Assembly: GCA_007644065.1 (NCBI GenBank)
Contig: VJWN01000012.1
Coordinates: 795,758-859,757, forward strand
Reading direction: 5' to 3'
Length of the DNA stretch: 64,000 bases
From: Margaritispora aquatica
Taxonomy: Eukaryota > Ascomycota > Leotiomycetes > Helotiales > Discinellaceae
Shown: in pieces, positions 13,720-25,295 of the stretch
How the letters are laid out: the number at the start of each line of letters is the position of its first letter
How positions within the stretch are numbered: the stretch's first letter is position 1
Made by a program: the position numbers and the translations under genes
The notes under the pieces: generated by a model
Seen by the model: only the letters and a program-made list of their open reading frames with translations
Databases searched by the model: none
Told to the model about the DNA's origin: nothing

Positions 13720-15862
13720 ATGTTCATCAGTAGATTGCTCTGGGGAGTTTCTGCTCTCCTGACCACTGCCGCCGCGACGACATCATGCACGCCATCTCCT
13801 TCTCCTTCTGGTCCTGGCACTTTTGGGTATGTCGTCTTCTCCTTTGTACAGCTTGTCAACGGGACTAAATATCAGTAGCTACAATCCATTGGGGAGAGTC
13901 GATTCCAAGACATTACCCAACTTCCTCACAAACAACGTAAGTGGTCACCCTTCCAACACAAATATATTTCATCTCACAATCCTTCCTAGCCACTCCCAGA
14001 CGGTTACCCTTGGGGCAAGCGGACAAGCCGATACGACGACCCGAAACAACCGCCAAATACTGGTGTAACTCGCTACTATGATTTCACCATTAGCCGAGGG
14101 TTCGACAATCCAGATGGGTTCTTGAAGGAAGTCATGTACATCAATGGGCAATTCCCAGCACCGTTGATTGAGGCGAATTGGGGGGATTGGATTCAAGTCA
14201 CGGTGCACAATAACATTACTGGACCAGAAGATGGAACGGCGATTCACTGGCATGGTTTGCTGCAGAGAGAAACGCCTTGGATGGATGGTGTGCCCAGTGT
14301 GAGCCAGTGTCCTATTGCTCCTGGATCTACCTTTGAGTGAGTCTTTTCTTGTTGAACAGGAATTCATCTAACATTCACCAGATATCGATTCAGAGCAGAT
14401 ATCTATGGGACATCGTGGTATCATTCCCACTACTCTGGCCAATATCTCGATGGATCTTTCGGACCTCTCGTCATCTATGGCCCAGAACACACCAACGTCA
14501 AGTATGATGTCGACTTGGGACCAATCATGGTGCAAGATTGTAAGTTCGTCCCATCCAATATTCGACCCGTTACTAATTTGGGCAGACTTCCACCGAGAGT
14601 ATTTCCCAATCCTTCAAGACATCATGAGTAGCAATCAGACTCGTCAAGTTCAATTCTCGGATAGTACTTTGATCAATGGTCGCATGCCTTTCAACTGCAG
14701 TCTCGCTGCAAAGGGAACAGTATGCGACTCTCGCAAATCCGAGTACTCCAAATTCCGTGTCAAGAGTGGAAAAACATACAAGCTCCGCCTGATCAACTCT
14801 GGAGCTGGTTCGCTAGAGTACTTTAGCATCGACAACCATCAGCTGACAGTCGTGGCCAATGACTTTGTTGATATCATTCCATACAACACAACCACCGTCA
14901 CCCTCGGCGTAAGTGCTCTCCCAATGTCATAAAATGCCATCACTAACAGCATCCAGACCGGCCAAAGATCCGACGTCCTCTTCACCCCCAAAGGCAACGG
15001 CTCCGTCTGGATGCGCACCCAATCCGCCGGACGCTTCTGCGGTGGCGCCCGCTCCGCCAATCCCAAAGCCCAAGCCGTCGTCCTCATCGACCGCGCCCGC
15101 GAACACACCATTCCCACCAGCACACCCTTCCCGGTCCCCTTCGACGACGGACAATGCGGCAACGACCCACTCAACAAGACGGTCCCACTCTACCGAATCC
15201 CGCTCCCCACCCCAAGCATCACCTACAACATGACGATCAACCAAGGCTTCAACGCCACGGGGCAGAAGCTCTTCTACATGAATGGGTACTCGTTCCAAGC
15301 CGACTACGGCTCGCCGATCCTGTCGCTGGCGAACCAGGGCAACTACTCGTACCCGCACGACCCGAAGTGGAACGTGGTCAACTTCAACACCAACACGTCG
15401 ATCCGCATCAACGTGTGGAACAACAACAGCTCGCCGCACCCGATGCACCTGCACGGGCACGACATGACGATCCTGCACGTCGGCCCGGGCCAGTGGGACG
15501 GCGTGTCCATCGACAACCCGGCGAACCCGCAGCGCCGCGACACGCAGAACATGGCGCCGTTCGGCCACGCCGTCATCCAGTACGATGCCGATAATCCGGG
15601 CATCTGGCCCTTTCACTGCCACATTGGCTTTCATCTCGCCCAGGGCTTGTACATGTCGTTGATGGAGAGGCCGCAGGAGTTGACGCAGCGGGATATCCCC
15701 GAGGTCATGGCCCAGACGTGTAGGGATTGGAATAAGTGGACCAGTGGCAATATGGTGATGCAGATTGATAGTGGGCTGAGGAAGAGGGAGGATGGAGTCG
15801 ATGTTGGGACGAGGGAGAGGATGGTGAGGAGAAGTCTTGCGGCGGGGTCGAGTTGGGAATGA
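13720..15862 (+). CDS. laccase-type multicopper oxidase (ascomycete, secreted)
   Basis: Oxidises phenolic substrates while reducing O2 to water, outside the cell or in the wall. Six exons (13720-13826, 13876-13936, 13990-14336, 14382-14539, 14586-14908, 14957-15862) join in phase to 633 residues. The first about 22 residues form a signal peptide ([18 protein letters not shown]). All four copper ligand motifs are present: HWHG (about 143), WYHSHYSG (about 184), HPMHLHGH (about 493) and [12 protein letters not shown] (about 552). The residue ten after the Cys is Leu, typical of medium/high-potential laccases. Wording such as [18 protein letters not shown] resembles ascomycete pigment or lignolytic-type oxidases (Abr2-like). 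Several NxT/NxS sites fit secretion. The last exon is much GC-richer than the earlier ones (see findings). No polyketide synthase lies nearby, so a pigment role is not supported by context. Confidence 0.93.
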
Positions 15863-16277
15863 GTTCGATATGAGCTAAGCAATTTGGCTGTCTGGTTGAG
15901 TGCATGGACTTGTGAGATGTAGATATGGTACATTGCACTGCATGAAGCATGGAGTATGGAGTTCAGGTTGGGTTTGGGTTTGGGTTAAGCATATCATTGC
16001 ATCATTGCATTTCAGTGGGCAGCCAAGTAGGTGGCTAGATTAGACGGCTATCTTGGAGCGTTGCTACTTCTGCATTCTTGGGTTTGGACATGGTTGGCAT
16101 GGATAATATCAAAATAAAACATAATATGAACCCTAAACAACACCCCCAGAAAACCCAAGGCTAGTATGAAAGATTTCGGTGGAACAGCTTGGGAGTTAAG
16201 ACGGATTCCATCCATCACGGTGCTGCTTCGATGCTTCGATGCGCTAAGCGAGATATCTGATATCTACTGTACACACA

Positions 16278-16329
<52 letters not shown>

Positions 16330-16367
16330 CCTCTCCCCTCCCCCACCACTACCTATCTACCATCCAT
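15863..16367. other. convergent intergenic spacer, laccase / SDR
   Basis: 3' spacer between two converging genes. It contains GGGTTTG-type repeats near 15968-15985 and the TC tract listed separately. No gene is seen. Confidence 0.6.
16280..16327. repeat. dinucleotide repeat (TC)n, about 48 bp
   Basis: An uninterrupted CT/TC tract just downstream of the stop codon of the minus-strand dehydrogenase gene, within its probable 3' UTR. Confidence 0.97.
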
Positions 16368-17533
16368 CTACCAAGGCACGACGCCACTCCTCCCCACAAA
16401 CCTACCATTCTCATTCTCCCTACCATTCTCATTCTCCCTCCCATTCTCCCCCCTACTCTCACCCACACCCCCCACACAAACAAGCCTACACACCTCCGCC
16501 ACGGCGCCCTCCACCTTCCCCGCAAACCTCATAATACCCCGCATGTCCTCGCCGCCATTCTCAGCCCCGAGCCCCGTGTCCGTGAGGCCGGGATCGACCG
16601 CGTTGACGCGCCACCCCTTCGGTCCGTAGACAGCCGCGTAGTGCAGCATCAGCATGTTCAGCGCGGCCTTGCTGCACCTGTAGGCGGGGAAGTTGCGGGT
16701 TGAGGAGGGGTGGGGCGGGGTGGAAGTTAGGGTGGGGTTTGGAATGGGGACGTGGAGGGCGGTGGATTTGATTGTGAGTGAGGAGAGCCCGCTCGAGAGG
16801 AAGATGATGCGTGGATGCTGCGAAGGAGAGAGGGTGAGTAAGGGGATGAAGGACTCGGTTACGGAGGCGGTGCCGAAGAGGTTGGTGGAGAAGGTCTCTT
16901 GCATTTTGGCGCGCGTGGTGACGATTTGGGAGGGGGGCTCGGCTATGATTCCTGTGGAGATATTTCCCATCAGTCCACGCACATTCACTCATTCATCCAT
17001 TGAACTTAATGCTGTATGTATTGGACACACAAGTAAGAACCAGGGGGATGTACACACCAGCATTATTAACCAAAACATCGATCCGCCCAAACCGCACACG
17101 CACGGTCTCGGCAGCCGCAGCGATGGACTCGTCGTCAACGAGGTCAATAACGACGGTTGAGAGGGATTCTGGTGAGCGGGTTGCGTCCTCGGCGAGTAGT
17201 GACGCGATGGCTGCTTCGCCTTTGGCGAGCTTGCGCACGCCGAGGATGATGTGGGTGTTTGTATTTGGGTTGAGAGAGGGCGTCGAGAGGACGCGTGCGA
17301 TTTGTACTGTTTGGCGGTTAGCGAGTGGATGAAGGGTTTGAGATCTGGGGAATGGGAATAAGTGTTTGGGAGAGCAATAGGAAGTGGTATTTCGGGTTTT
17401 AATGTCAACTACAGCTTTGACAGGGGGCTGCTCTGATACACAAAAGTTATACGCTTGAAATTCATTGCTTACGTCCTATGCCCTGATTCGCTCCAGTGAT
17501 GAGCACAACATTCGTGGTAGCCAGATCCATCAT
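16368..17533 (-). CDS. short-chain dehydrogenase/reductase (SDR)
   Basis: A classical NAD(P)-dependent SDR with a Rossmann fold. Three exons (17533-17473, 17306-17058, 16951-16368) join in phase to 297 residues. Motifs are complete: TGANQGIG cofactor loop (residues 13-20), NNAG (about 102), the active-site YRCSK (Tyr194, Lys198) and VDPGLTDTG after it. Closest in wording to plant/fungal carbonyl reductase-like SDRs. The loop before the active Tyr is long and Pro/Ser-rich. The C-terminus ends in a repeat of GRENEN encoded by an 18-bp DNA repeat (16403-16450). Intron 1 is long for this window (166 nt). A minus-strand TTTTTATAAT near 17588-17601 may serve as a TATA element. The substrate is unknown. 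Confidence 0.88.
16403..16450 (-). repeat. coding minisatellite, 18-bp unit
   Basis: Two exact copies of an 18-bp unit plus a partial third. In the minus-strand reading frame it encodes repeated GRENEN at the C-terminus of the dehydrogenase. Confidence 0.9.
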
Positions 17534-17954
17534 TGCCGATATAAATCATGCAACAAACATTTGTATGGAGAGAACAGGACCTGAGAGTCATTATAAAAAC
17601 CCCGCGATCAAGTTGGTGAATTTAAGCGAGGTCAAACAGGGGACGGGCATACAATGCTGGTCTGCATCCTCTCACCCATGCAGTATGATTTGCTTCGAGC
17701 GCCGTGCAGCTCTCGTGTAGTGGCGCTCTTAATTTGAGCATCTATTGCCTGCATTCTCGACAAGGAACGTTTCCAAGATGAGGGCCTAGACGAGATTCAA
17801 GGTTGTGGCGCACATTTCGGTGGTTCGACGTGGCGGGCTCCATGTCAGGCGAGACAGCCTTGATGGCCGGCACTCACATTTATTGCTGATTCTGATGAAA
17901 AAGAACTGAAATTTATGCATGAAAGAACCCACCCTTCCCCATTCACATTCACAT
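17534..17954. other. intergenic, no gene recognised
   Basis: Upstream region of the dehydrogenase and downstream region of the PTH11-like gene. No coding signal seen beyond a possible TATA element close to the dehydrogenase start. Confidence 0.5.
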
Positions 17955-19273
17955 TCACTGCCGCTGTCGTTGTGTCGAGGTCATACCCAGAATACTTTCC
18001 GTCGACTCGCAACGACTACTCATCTCGATCTCAACAGTCTTCACGATCCCAGCCTTCTTCCGGTCTTCAACTCCAGTGTCAGAATCGGTGATTCTTTCAT
18101 GCTTCCAACTCCTATTTGCATCTTTCGCATATCCTGTATATCCCGCCGTTCGATTTGTTGATGAAGCGTAAATGCTATTGGGGAAGAGAGAAGTATAGAT
18201 GGCCTGGAAACGTGGCCGCATGACGACCAAGGAAGCGGCAATTATGGTGATGTTGTATTCGAGAACAATGGCTATGTGTGCTGGTATGATTATCCCTTTT
18301 TGGTTGTCAGTCCTTTTTTTCAACCGAGTTGACTGGAGTTGGGTGCTTACAGGGAAAATCGAGCTTTTGATTCTTCATTGTGCCCAACATGTACAGCCTC
18401 CAACAACTTATACCAGTATCTCTGGCTATGTGTCAGTTTTAGTTCGGATATAAAGACACTAAAGCTTACCCGATACCTAGCAGGACTAGAGCGATCAACT
18501 TCTTGATCTCAATTCTCTTATGACGTGCCTGCAACAACACAGGTAAAGGTGTGCAAATAACAAGCACACTTGTCAGAATGTTGACTGCGGAAGTGACGTA
18601 GAGGAGCGTATTGTTGTTGATACATGTGCCAGCCATTTTTGGGTGGCATATCTTCTGAATTGGTATGCATGGGAATGTGCTGGCGAGTGTCACAGCAGTG
18701 AAAAGGCCTATAACGAGGCCCATCGTGAAGTAATTGACAGCTCAAGAAACTGGAATAATAGTTGTGTCCGCCATCCTGAAGAGTTCTTGATAGACGAGGC
18801 ACACCGACAATTTGCTGAATAGTAAGGGGAGCTTGGTGATAATCTGGATGAGCCAAAAAACCTTGCTGGTGTAAGTAGGAAATCTGCTTCATTACATGAT
18901 CTTTTCACTTACAATACCAGTTTTAGAAGAGTTTCGTAGACTTGCCGGAAGGTCGAGTTCATGCTGACCATAGCCATAGCCTACTGTAACTGGCCCTTTC
19001 TTAAATTTGTTCAAGTTACGACCGAGAATAACTTACTCGTGATATCGAGAACCAAGTGCATTAACGATGTAATCTTTTCACGTCTCGTTAGTGGTTCTTC
19101 TTCTTGTTGGATCTTGAGAACTTTATTACCATTGCGATAATTATCATGTAGTCCGAATGAATAAGGCAGCGCTTGTTCCATCGGTACGAGATTCGCATGA
19201 CAACAACAGCTAAAGCCAGGAGACTCGATACGACGACCGTTCCAAGAAACAAAGGTGCCCGTGTTTCTATCAT
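17955..19273 (-). pseudogene. PTH11-like rhodopsin-domain membrane protein with one in-frame TGA
   Basis: A seven-helix fungal protein of the rhodopsin/PTH11-like family, expected in the plasma membrane. Six exons can be joined in phase (19273-19130, 19073-19037, 18983-18913, 18861-18470, 18421-18351, 18280-17955) to 346 codons. Family features are clear: an N-terminal helix then HSDYMIIIAM, GYGYGQHELDLP, FSKLSVCLVYQELF, YFTMGLVIGLFTAVTLAS followed by Cys-rich CIPIQKICHPKMAGTC, then NILTSVLVICTPLPVLLQ and EYNITIIAASLVVMRPRF. The frame is open except for a TGA at 18742-18744, between an IIPVS stretch and AVNYFTMG, where a Trp would fit. Intron 3 needs an AAG acceptor. It is either a recent pseudogene, a sequencing error or an edited transcript. 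Confidence 0.75.
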
Positions 19274-20607
19274 GGTATCGCTTTGAAGTTGTAACTGCTG
19301 ATTGATGTGTTTGAACTTTCAAGCAGATAGGGATCAGTATTGAGATACTCGACTACTTGAATTCATCATGGCATGTGCGGATTTACATTATAAGTCCAGA
19401 TATCCACATACAGTGACAGGTCAAGCATACCCATCCCAAATGACGAGAACCCCCGTGTTTTCGTTACTTCAATAGCCTGGTTGATGTGAGAGGCCCAGAA
19501 CCAAAGACATATAGATGGGTCCTGGTAGCACAATTCCAACCGGGTGAGGCGTGTCCTGTCAACACCTAGCACTTTGACAAGCACAAGGTGTGAATAACAG
19601 CCATCTCCTCTCCTGTGAGGAGATTCTCAGCGCGAATCTTCAATAAGTCTTCCATAACACTACCTACATCTTACTGTCAAAATTATTGAGAATTAACGGC
19701 ATTAGGCTCTGAAGCGGTTTAGTTCTTACCTCCTGCGAGGAACTTTCTGTTAACGCGACCTGACAAATAGTTCTACCCTGCAATTGGCAGCGTCTAGTTT
19801 TGGCCCATCCAAATGAGAGGATGTTACAAATAGGGTTCTTGGGATCGAAGTATTGGAACCATGGAAGTTAGTCCTGCAGCACAGCAATAAGCATATCGTG
19901 GCCGATGTTGATGCTGGTCATGCAGGCGAAGTTGGTGTGGAAAACTCCTCTTGTAACGAGGATCAAGCCCGTTCTCAGACCTGAGGTCTAAGATAATAGC
20001 TCACAGCATGACCAAAAATGTAGGCTGTAAACTGGCCAAATCTTTGGCAAGTCACTCTGTTTCACTGATCGACTGATAAACACAACAGAGGGCTCGCTTA
20101 GAAATTGCGACACCGATTTGCTATTTTTCGCTGAACATGCCAGACATTCTGGTACTAGGATGAGATGTTGGTCTATCCGGACTTGGCTTGAGAGCCGAGC
20201 CATGGGACCCGACAGTTTGGTTCCCCGCCCATTTACCCGTGAAGTACCAGGGTACCTGTGTTCGTATGACTTCAATAGAATTTGCCCCGTTCGTGCATGC
20301 TTTACAAATTGCAAACTCGCAATTTATTCGCCTGTAGATACTGAAGTTCACGGAAACCATGGATCATGCATCAAGATGCCCAATCGACGGTTCCTTGGGC
20401 CTATATCGACAGTGTTGGTTGTATTGGCATACTCCATCGAGCCACTACATAAGCGAAGGATTGCAGGCCTGTGAGATAAATAAAACACGATTAAATTGTA
20501 ATGATAAGAATAAGAAGGGATGCTAACCTTTAGCCTGATTGCTTCTCCTTGCTTTTTCATCTTCGATCATTATTCTTTGACCACATTCACCTCAGTAGCC
20601 TCCAAAG
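19274..20607. other. unresolved region, possible decayed gene on the minus strand
   Basis: No intact gene. On the minus strand several short protein-like stretches occur with stops between them, for example GHDMLIAVLQ then LPWFQYFDPKNPICNI (about 19,780-19,930) and FGMGMLDLSLYVDIWTYNV (about 19,370-19,450). I do not recognise a family. See findings. Confidence 0.35.
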
Positions 20608-22511
20608 ATGGACGAAAAAGTAGGAGCTATTTTTGCAGATAACTTGCTACTCTCAGCAACTCCATCACCATCGTCTCCTAGAGAACAGCACATCTCCTCC
20701 TCCCCAGACGTGGTTGTCGATGCAAAGGTCACACGCAAGATCTTGCTGAAGTGCGACTTGCACCTCATTCCAATTTTAGGATGTCTCTATCTTGTCTCCT
20801 TCCTCGATCGCTCGAATATTGCCAATGCAAGACTTGGGGTAGGTTTGTTTCACGCCAACTCAAGATTAGAGACTGATGCTGTTGCAGGGCTTTGAGAAAA
20901 CACTACACATGCCTTCAACTGGGTTCAACAATTGCTTGTGGATATTTTATATCCCATTTGTGCTCATCGAAATCCCAAGCAATCTGATTCTGAGCTGGAA
21001 TAAAGTGAAGCCCAGACACTGGTTAGGTGGGATGATGTTCATCCTTGGTGTGTTTTCTCTCTAGCTGTACATATGATGCCTAAGAAAACGCTATGTACAC
21101 GAAGATTTTGAGCTGACAGATAAAAAGGAATTGTTTCGATGTTCCAGGGTTTAACGAAAACATATGGCGGGTTGCTCGCTTGCCGCTTCATAATGGGTGC
21201 TTTGGAAGCAGGCCTAATGCCAGCTGCAGCGTTGCTCATTGCCCAGTATTACACTAGACATGAGTTTCCAGTCCGATTTGCGATCTTTATCTCCTTCGCG
21301 CTTGCTGGGAATGCCTTCAGTGGAGTATGTCTCAAATTAAAGCGAAGATAGCTGTGCGTGGTGCTGACCTTACACAGTTTCTGGCATATCTGATTCAAAG
21401 AATGTCTGGCAAACGTGGTTATCTAGGTTGGCAATGGTAAGTCCAAATCTCATTTATAGTAGATTCATGCAATCTCAAAGCACACACGTTGGAAGCTTTT
21501 TCAATAACTATACTGAGCTCGGCTTCGAAAAATATTCTTGCTGATAAAAACAGGATCTTCATCCTGGAAGGTGTCCTAACTATGTGTTTCGCAATCGTCG
21601 CATTCTTCGCTATCCCGGATTTTCCAGAAAAGTCGACTTTTTTGAACGAGGAAGAGAGGGCTATCTTACTAGCCAAACTCCACACAGACCGTGGTTCAGA
21701 AGAAACTAGCTTCAAAAATGTAAACTGGCTTCGAGTTCTAGCTGATTGGAAGATATGGGCATTGTAAGCAAAAGGAATTGTAAACAGGGACCATTACTAA
21801 CATTGCATAGCACAGTCATATTCTTCTGTTGCGACATGGGAGCAGCATCCATAGCTTCTTTCTCGCCTACGATTCTGAAACAACTTGGTTGGACAGCTTC
21901 GCAAGCTCAAATAATGTCAATCCCAATATGGATCGTGGGGATCTTCTCTTGCCTGACATGTTCTATTCTCAGTGGTCACTTTAAGATCCGCTTTCCCTTC
22001 ATTCTCTTTGGAATTTCGCTCTCATTGACTGGCTGGGCTCTCAATCTTGCTCAAGTAAACCCACCAGGAGTCCGCTACTTTGGTCTTTTTGCTATCGCTT
22101 CTGGGACATTCATCCAGATGCCCATCTTGACTGGATGGCTTAGTGGAAATCTGTAAGTAGCTCATTGCCTTGACTATACGAGGCTTTCAACTCCTCTTAT
22201 TTACGGGCATGGACATGCTAACAAATGCATTTAGTCGTGGCAGACCAGTCATTGCAATTGGGACAGCGATTCAACTAGGACTTGGAAACGCAGCCAATTT
22301 TGTCAGCGCAAACGTCTTTATCACCAAACAGGCTCCGAAGTACCACACTGGCTTCAGTACGGGACTAAGCATTACAGCAATTGGATTCGTCGTTTGTCTA
22401 GTGACTGTATTGTTTCTTGCAAGACACAACAGCCAAGTAAAAAAGGAAGACGCAAATGATTCTGGACACGATGAGAAAGACTCTCAGAAGCGATATAGAT
22501 ATGTACTTTGA
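20608..22511 (+). CDS. MFS permease, allantoate/anion:cation symporter type (Dal5-like)
   Basis: A 12-helix permease of the anion:cation symporter family, which in fungi includes allantoate, nicotinate, biotin and other organic-acid carriers. Seven exons (20608-20838, 20888-21047, 21128-21324, 21378-21436, 21554-21763, 21811-22152, 22235-22511) join in phase to 491 residues. Diagnostic stretches are LVSFLDRSNIANARLG in helix 1, FVLIEIPSNLIL, CRFIMGALEAGLMPAAALLI, and FFAIPDFPEKSTFLNEEER in the central loop. Both tails are predicted cytoplasmic; the N-tail is Ser/Pro-rich. The substrate is not readable from sequence. Xanthine dehydrogenase lies 29 kb away, too far to argue for a purine link. 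The many small introns, including one of about 117 nt, agree in phase. Confidence 0.9.
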
Positions 22512-23041
22512 TCAAGAGTAATGACGAAGGCAGAGGAAGGAGATGCAGGTTGCGGAATAAGATAGAGTGCAAGGAGTTGGACTGCATTTGAGGTACCAAG
22601 TTCAATATGAAGCAATTTATTTGCAAATGAAAATTTGGGTTCGCCGGACGTCATCTTGATGTAAATCAGCTGAGACTCTTTGAATATCTACCACTTGGTG
22701 GAACTTCCTTGTCGTGTGTAGTACATGCATTTTGTGATGGAAGATTTCCAGGTTCGGATTGATATATTGATATTGATGTTGATATCGGCAAGGAATATCG
22801 ATCGATTTCACCACGACGACCTAAATGAAACCTCGGTCTAAAAAGCTTTGACCATCCAAAACTTAGTAAGATAATGTGGGATCAAGCTCTAACTTACTTT
22901 ATCGGCTCACAATCGCCGAACATTAAGTCCGGATAAGCTTTCGGCTTCCCAACTCACAGCATCATCAACTTCGTGTATTTAGCCATACACCACAATTACC
23001 CTTTGTCTGCATCTCTGGACCTGCTAATTACTGGGATCGCA
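22512..23041. other. intergenic, no gene recognised
   Basis: Spacer between the permease and the WD40 gene, with a small GATATTGATATTGATGTTGATATC repeat cluster near 22760-22786. An in-frame ATG at 22973 lies upstream of the chosen WD40 start but adds a poor sequence. Confidence 0.5.
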
Positions 23042-25295
23042 ATGGCAGATGATAATAGCAGAGTACTGCAGGCAATGATTATCGCAGCTGCCGAAATCAC
23101 AAACAGAAGTCCTTCATCTATCGAACAAAGCAGTGCATCAGAGACGACGGGCGAGAGTGAAATTGAATTCGAACCTACGAGCGAGGACGACGAAGAAATA
23201 AGCCATGCATTTTTAGAGCAACTGCTCGCTTCAGGAGACGATGACGACGAATATGAAGATGTAGAAGACGATGACGGTAAGTGCATAGGTATAATATTGC
23301 TTTGGAACCATTTGCTAATTACCCCACCTCCAGATGAAGGAACGGAACATGCATACGGTGGTGAAATCCAGGTGGAAATCGAAGAACCCGCAGAAGTTTT
23401 GACCGCCGAGGAAGTCGAACGCAGTGAGCTCACATTGTACACCTTATTTCAGACCATAATGCTCATATTGGGATTCATAGGAGCTGCCCAGAGGAGGAAT
23501 GTCATTCGCCTACTACAAAACACAGACGTCGGCCGACTCTTCCGTTTTGCCACCAATGGTCGTTTGATAGATGAAGACGATGATGATGACGATATAGATC
23601 TCAATGCGAGATGGAGGCGATCGCGGAGACCAAGGCCAGATCCAAATCGATTTCCCGTGGTACCCAGCGAAGAAGGAACATTGCTTATGAATTCCGGAGC
23701 TTTTGGTTCAAACGAAGCCCAGGCCGTCACTGCCGATGATGTGCAAAATATCACGAGGAAGAAGAAATTGGCGATGAGGATATTGGATCGGGAGTTAGCC
23801 ATTGAAAGTCCTGCGAAGCGACGACTAAACAACCGACTCATGGCTCAGGTATGGAAACTAACCAGTGTTCGATGGGCATTGCTGACTAGAGGAAGGATAT
23901 GCTGCCAGCCTCACAGGCTGATATGATCATACACTACGACCTACCAGTCTACTCAGGACAGTTTTCAGATGATGGCAATTTCTTCTTTTCAGCAAACAAA
24001 GACTATAAAGTTCGGATGTATGATACGTCTAATCCTTATAAATGGCGCTACTATAAGACCGTGGAGTACCCTTTCGGACAATGGACATTGACCGACGCTT
24101 CGCTAAGCCCTGATAACAAATATCTTGCTTACACCTCAATCAAGAGCACCGTTTGTCTAGCTCCAACAGATCCTCAAGATCAAGGAGATCCCTACATTTT
24201 AGAGCTTTCTGACAGGGGCGATGGTCGAGGAAATGCTCGCCAAAGATTTGGCAACTCGTTCGGCATTTGGTCAATTCGGTATTCTGGAGACGGTCAGAAA
24301 CTCGTAGCTGGTACCACAGGAGGCTCCATTGTTCTTTATGATATTGAGTCACGGCGTTCGCTCCACAGAATCTTTGGTCATGACGAAGATGTCAATGCAG
24401 TCTGCTTTGCTGATAAACTTTCACCGCATATTCTTTACTCGGGGTCAGATGACACCATCCTGAAGGTGTGGGACACTCGGAGTATGAGTGATAGTCGTGC
24501 TGCCGGTGCCTTCGTAGGACATATTGAAGGTATCACCTATATCGACAGCAAAGGAGACGGGAGTAAGTGATAATCTAATCTACTCAAGGTCTCCGTGTCT
24601 AACATTTGACAGGATATGTTCTTAGCAATGGCAAAGATCAAAGTATGAAGCTTTGGGATCTCCGAATGGTGATGCCTTCCGGCGAGTTTGAGAGGATCAA
24701 ACCCCAAAGACGAGCAACGCATGGTCAGCACTTCGATTATCGGTGGGGAGCCTACGATGAAGACGACTGGTACAAAGATCCATTTGACAACTCAGTTGTG
24801 ACTTTTAGAGGCCACAAAGTTCTCAGGACATTAATTAGATGTCATTTCTCGCCAGCAGCAAGCACAAATTCAAGATACGTCTACTCTGGGAGCGAGGATG
24901 GCAAAGTCTACATCTGGAACATGGATGCCACACTAGCTGGAACAGTCGACGTTCGAGCAGCGACCACGAACTCGCGACCACGGCGCAGATTTAACACGGG
25001 ACTCGGCTGGCACGAAGACGAGGATGACGAAGAATTCAGCAACTCGCGCTGGAAAACATGTGTTCGAGACGTCGCTTGGCATCCCAACGCCCCAATGATC
25101 GTTGCCTCCGCGTGGAACGGCTACGGCATGAGCACTGGAACCTGCACCGTCCATTCCTGGAATGATGGTGCGGAGACTGACGAGGGCGAGATGGGAGTGA
25201 GGGTTGATCAGCAGCTGAGAGCTGATCCTGAATTTTACCGACAGTCGGAGCCAACTACACATGCGCGACGCAGACCAACGATTTGGGATAACTAG
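23042..25295 (+). CDS. WD40-repeat protein, DCAF11 (WDR23/LEC14B)-like
   Basis: Probable substrate receptor of a CUL4-DDB1 ubiquitin ligase. Four exons (23042-23276, 23334-23848, 23896-24562, 24613-25295) join in phase to 699 residues. The N-terminal third is acidic and disordered (runs of Asp/Glu). A central segment carries basic stretches (RWRRSRRPRPDP), followed by WD40 blades. Two DWD-box ends with the DDB1-contact Arg are visible: ILKVWDTRS and MKLWDLRM. The blade wording (HYDLPVYSGQFSDDGNFF, FRGHKVLRTLIRCHFSP, YVYSGSEDGKVYIWN) and the final CVRDVAWHPNAPMIVASAWNG match DCAF11 in animals and LEC14B in plants as I remember them. The chosen ATG starts with MADDNSRVLQ. Confidence 0.9.

Noticed and set aside
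14927..15634. 235-codon minus-strand frame opposite the laccase
   Set aside because: It mirrors the GC-rich third positions of laccase exon 6 and has no motif; a shadow frame.
10722..17533. Secondary-metabolite cluster around the laccase
   Set aside because: No polyketide synthase, NRPS, terpene synthase or pathway regulator is present; neighbours are a nitroreductase and a generic dehydrogenase.
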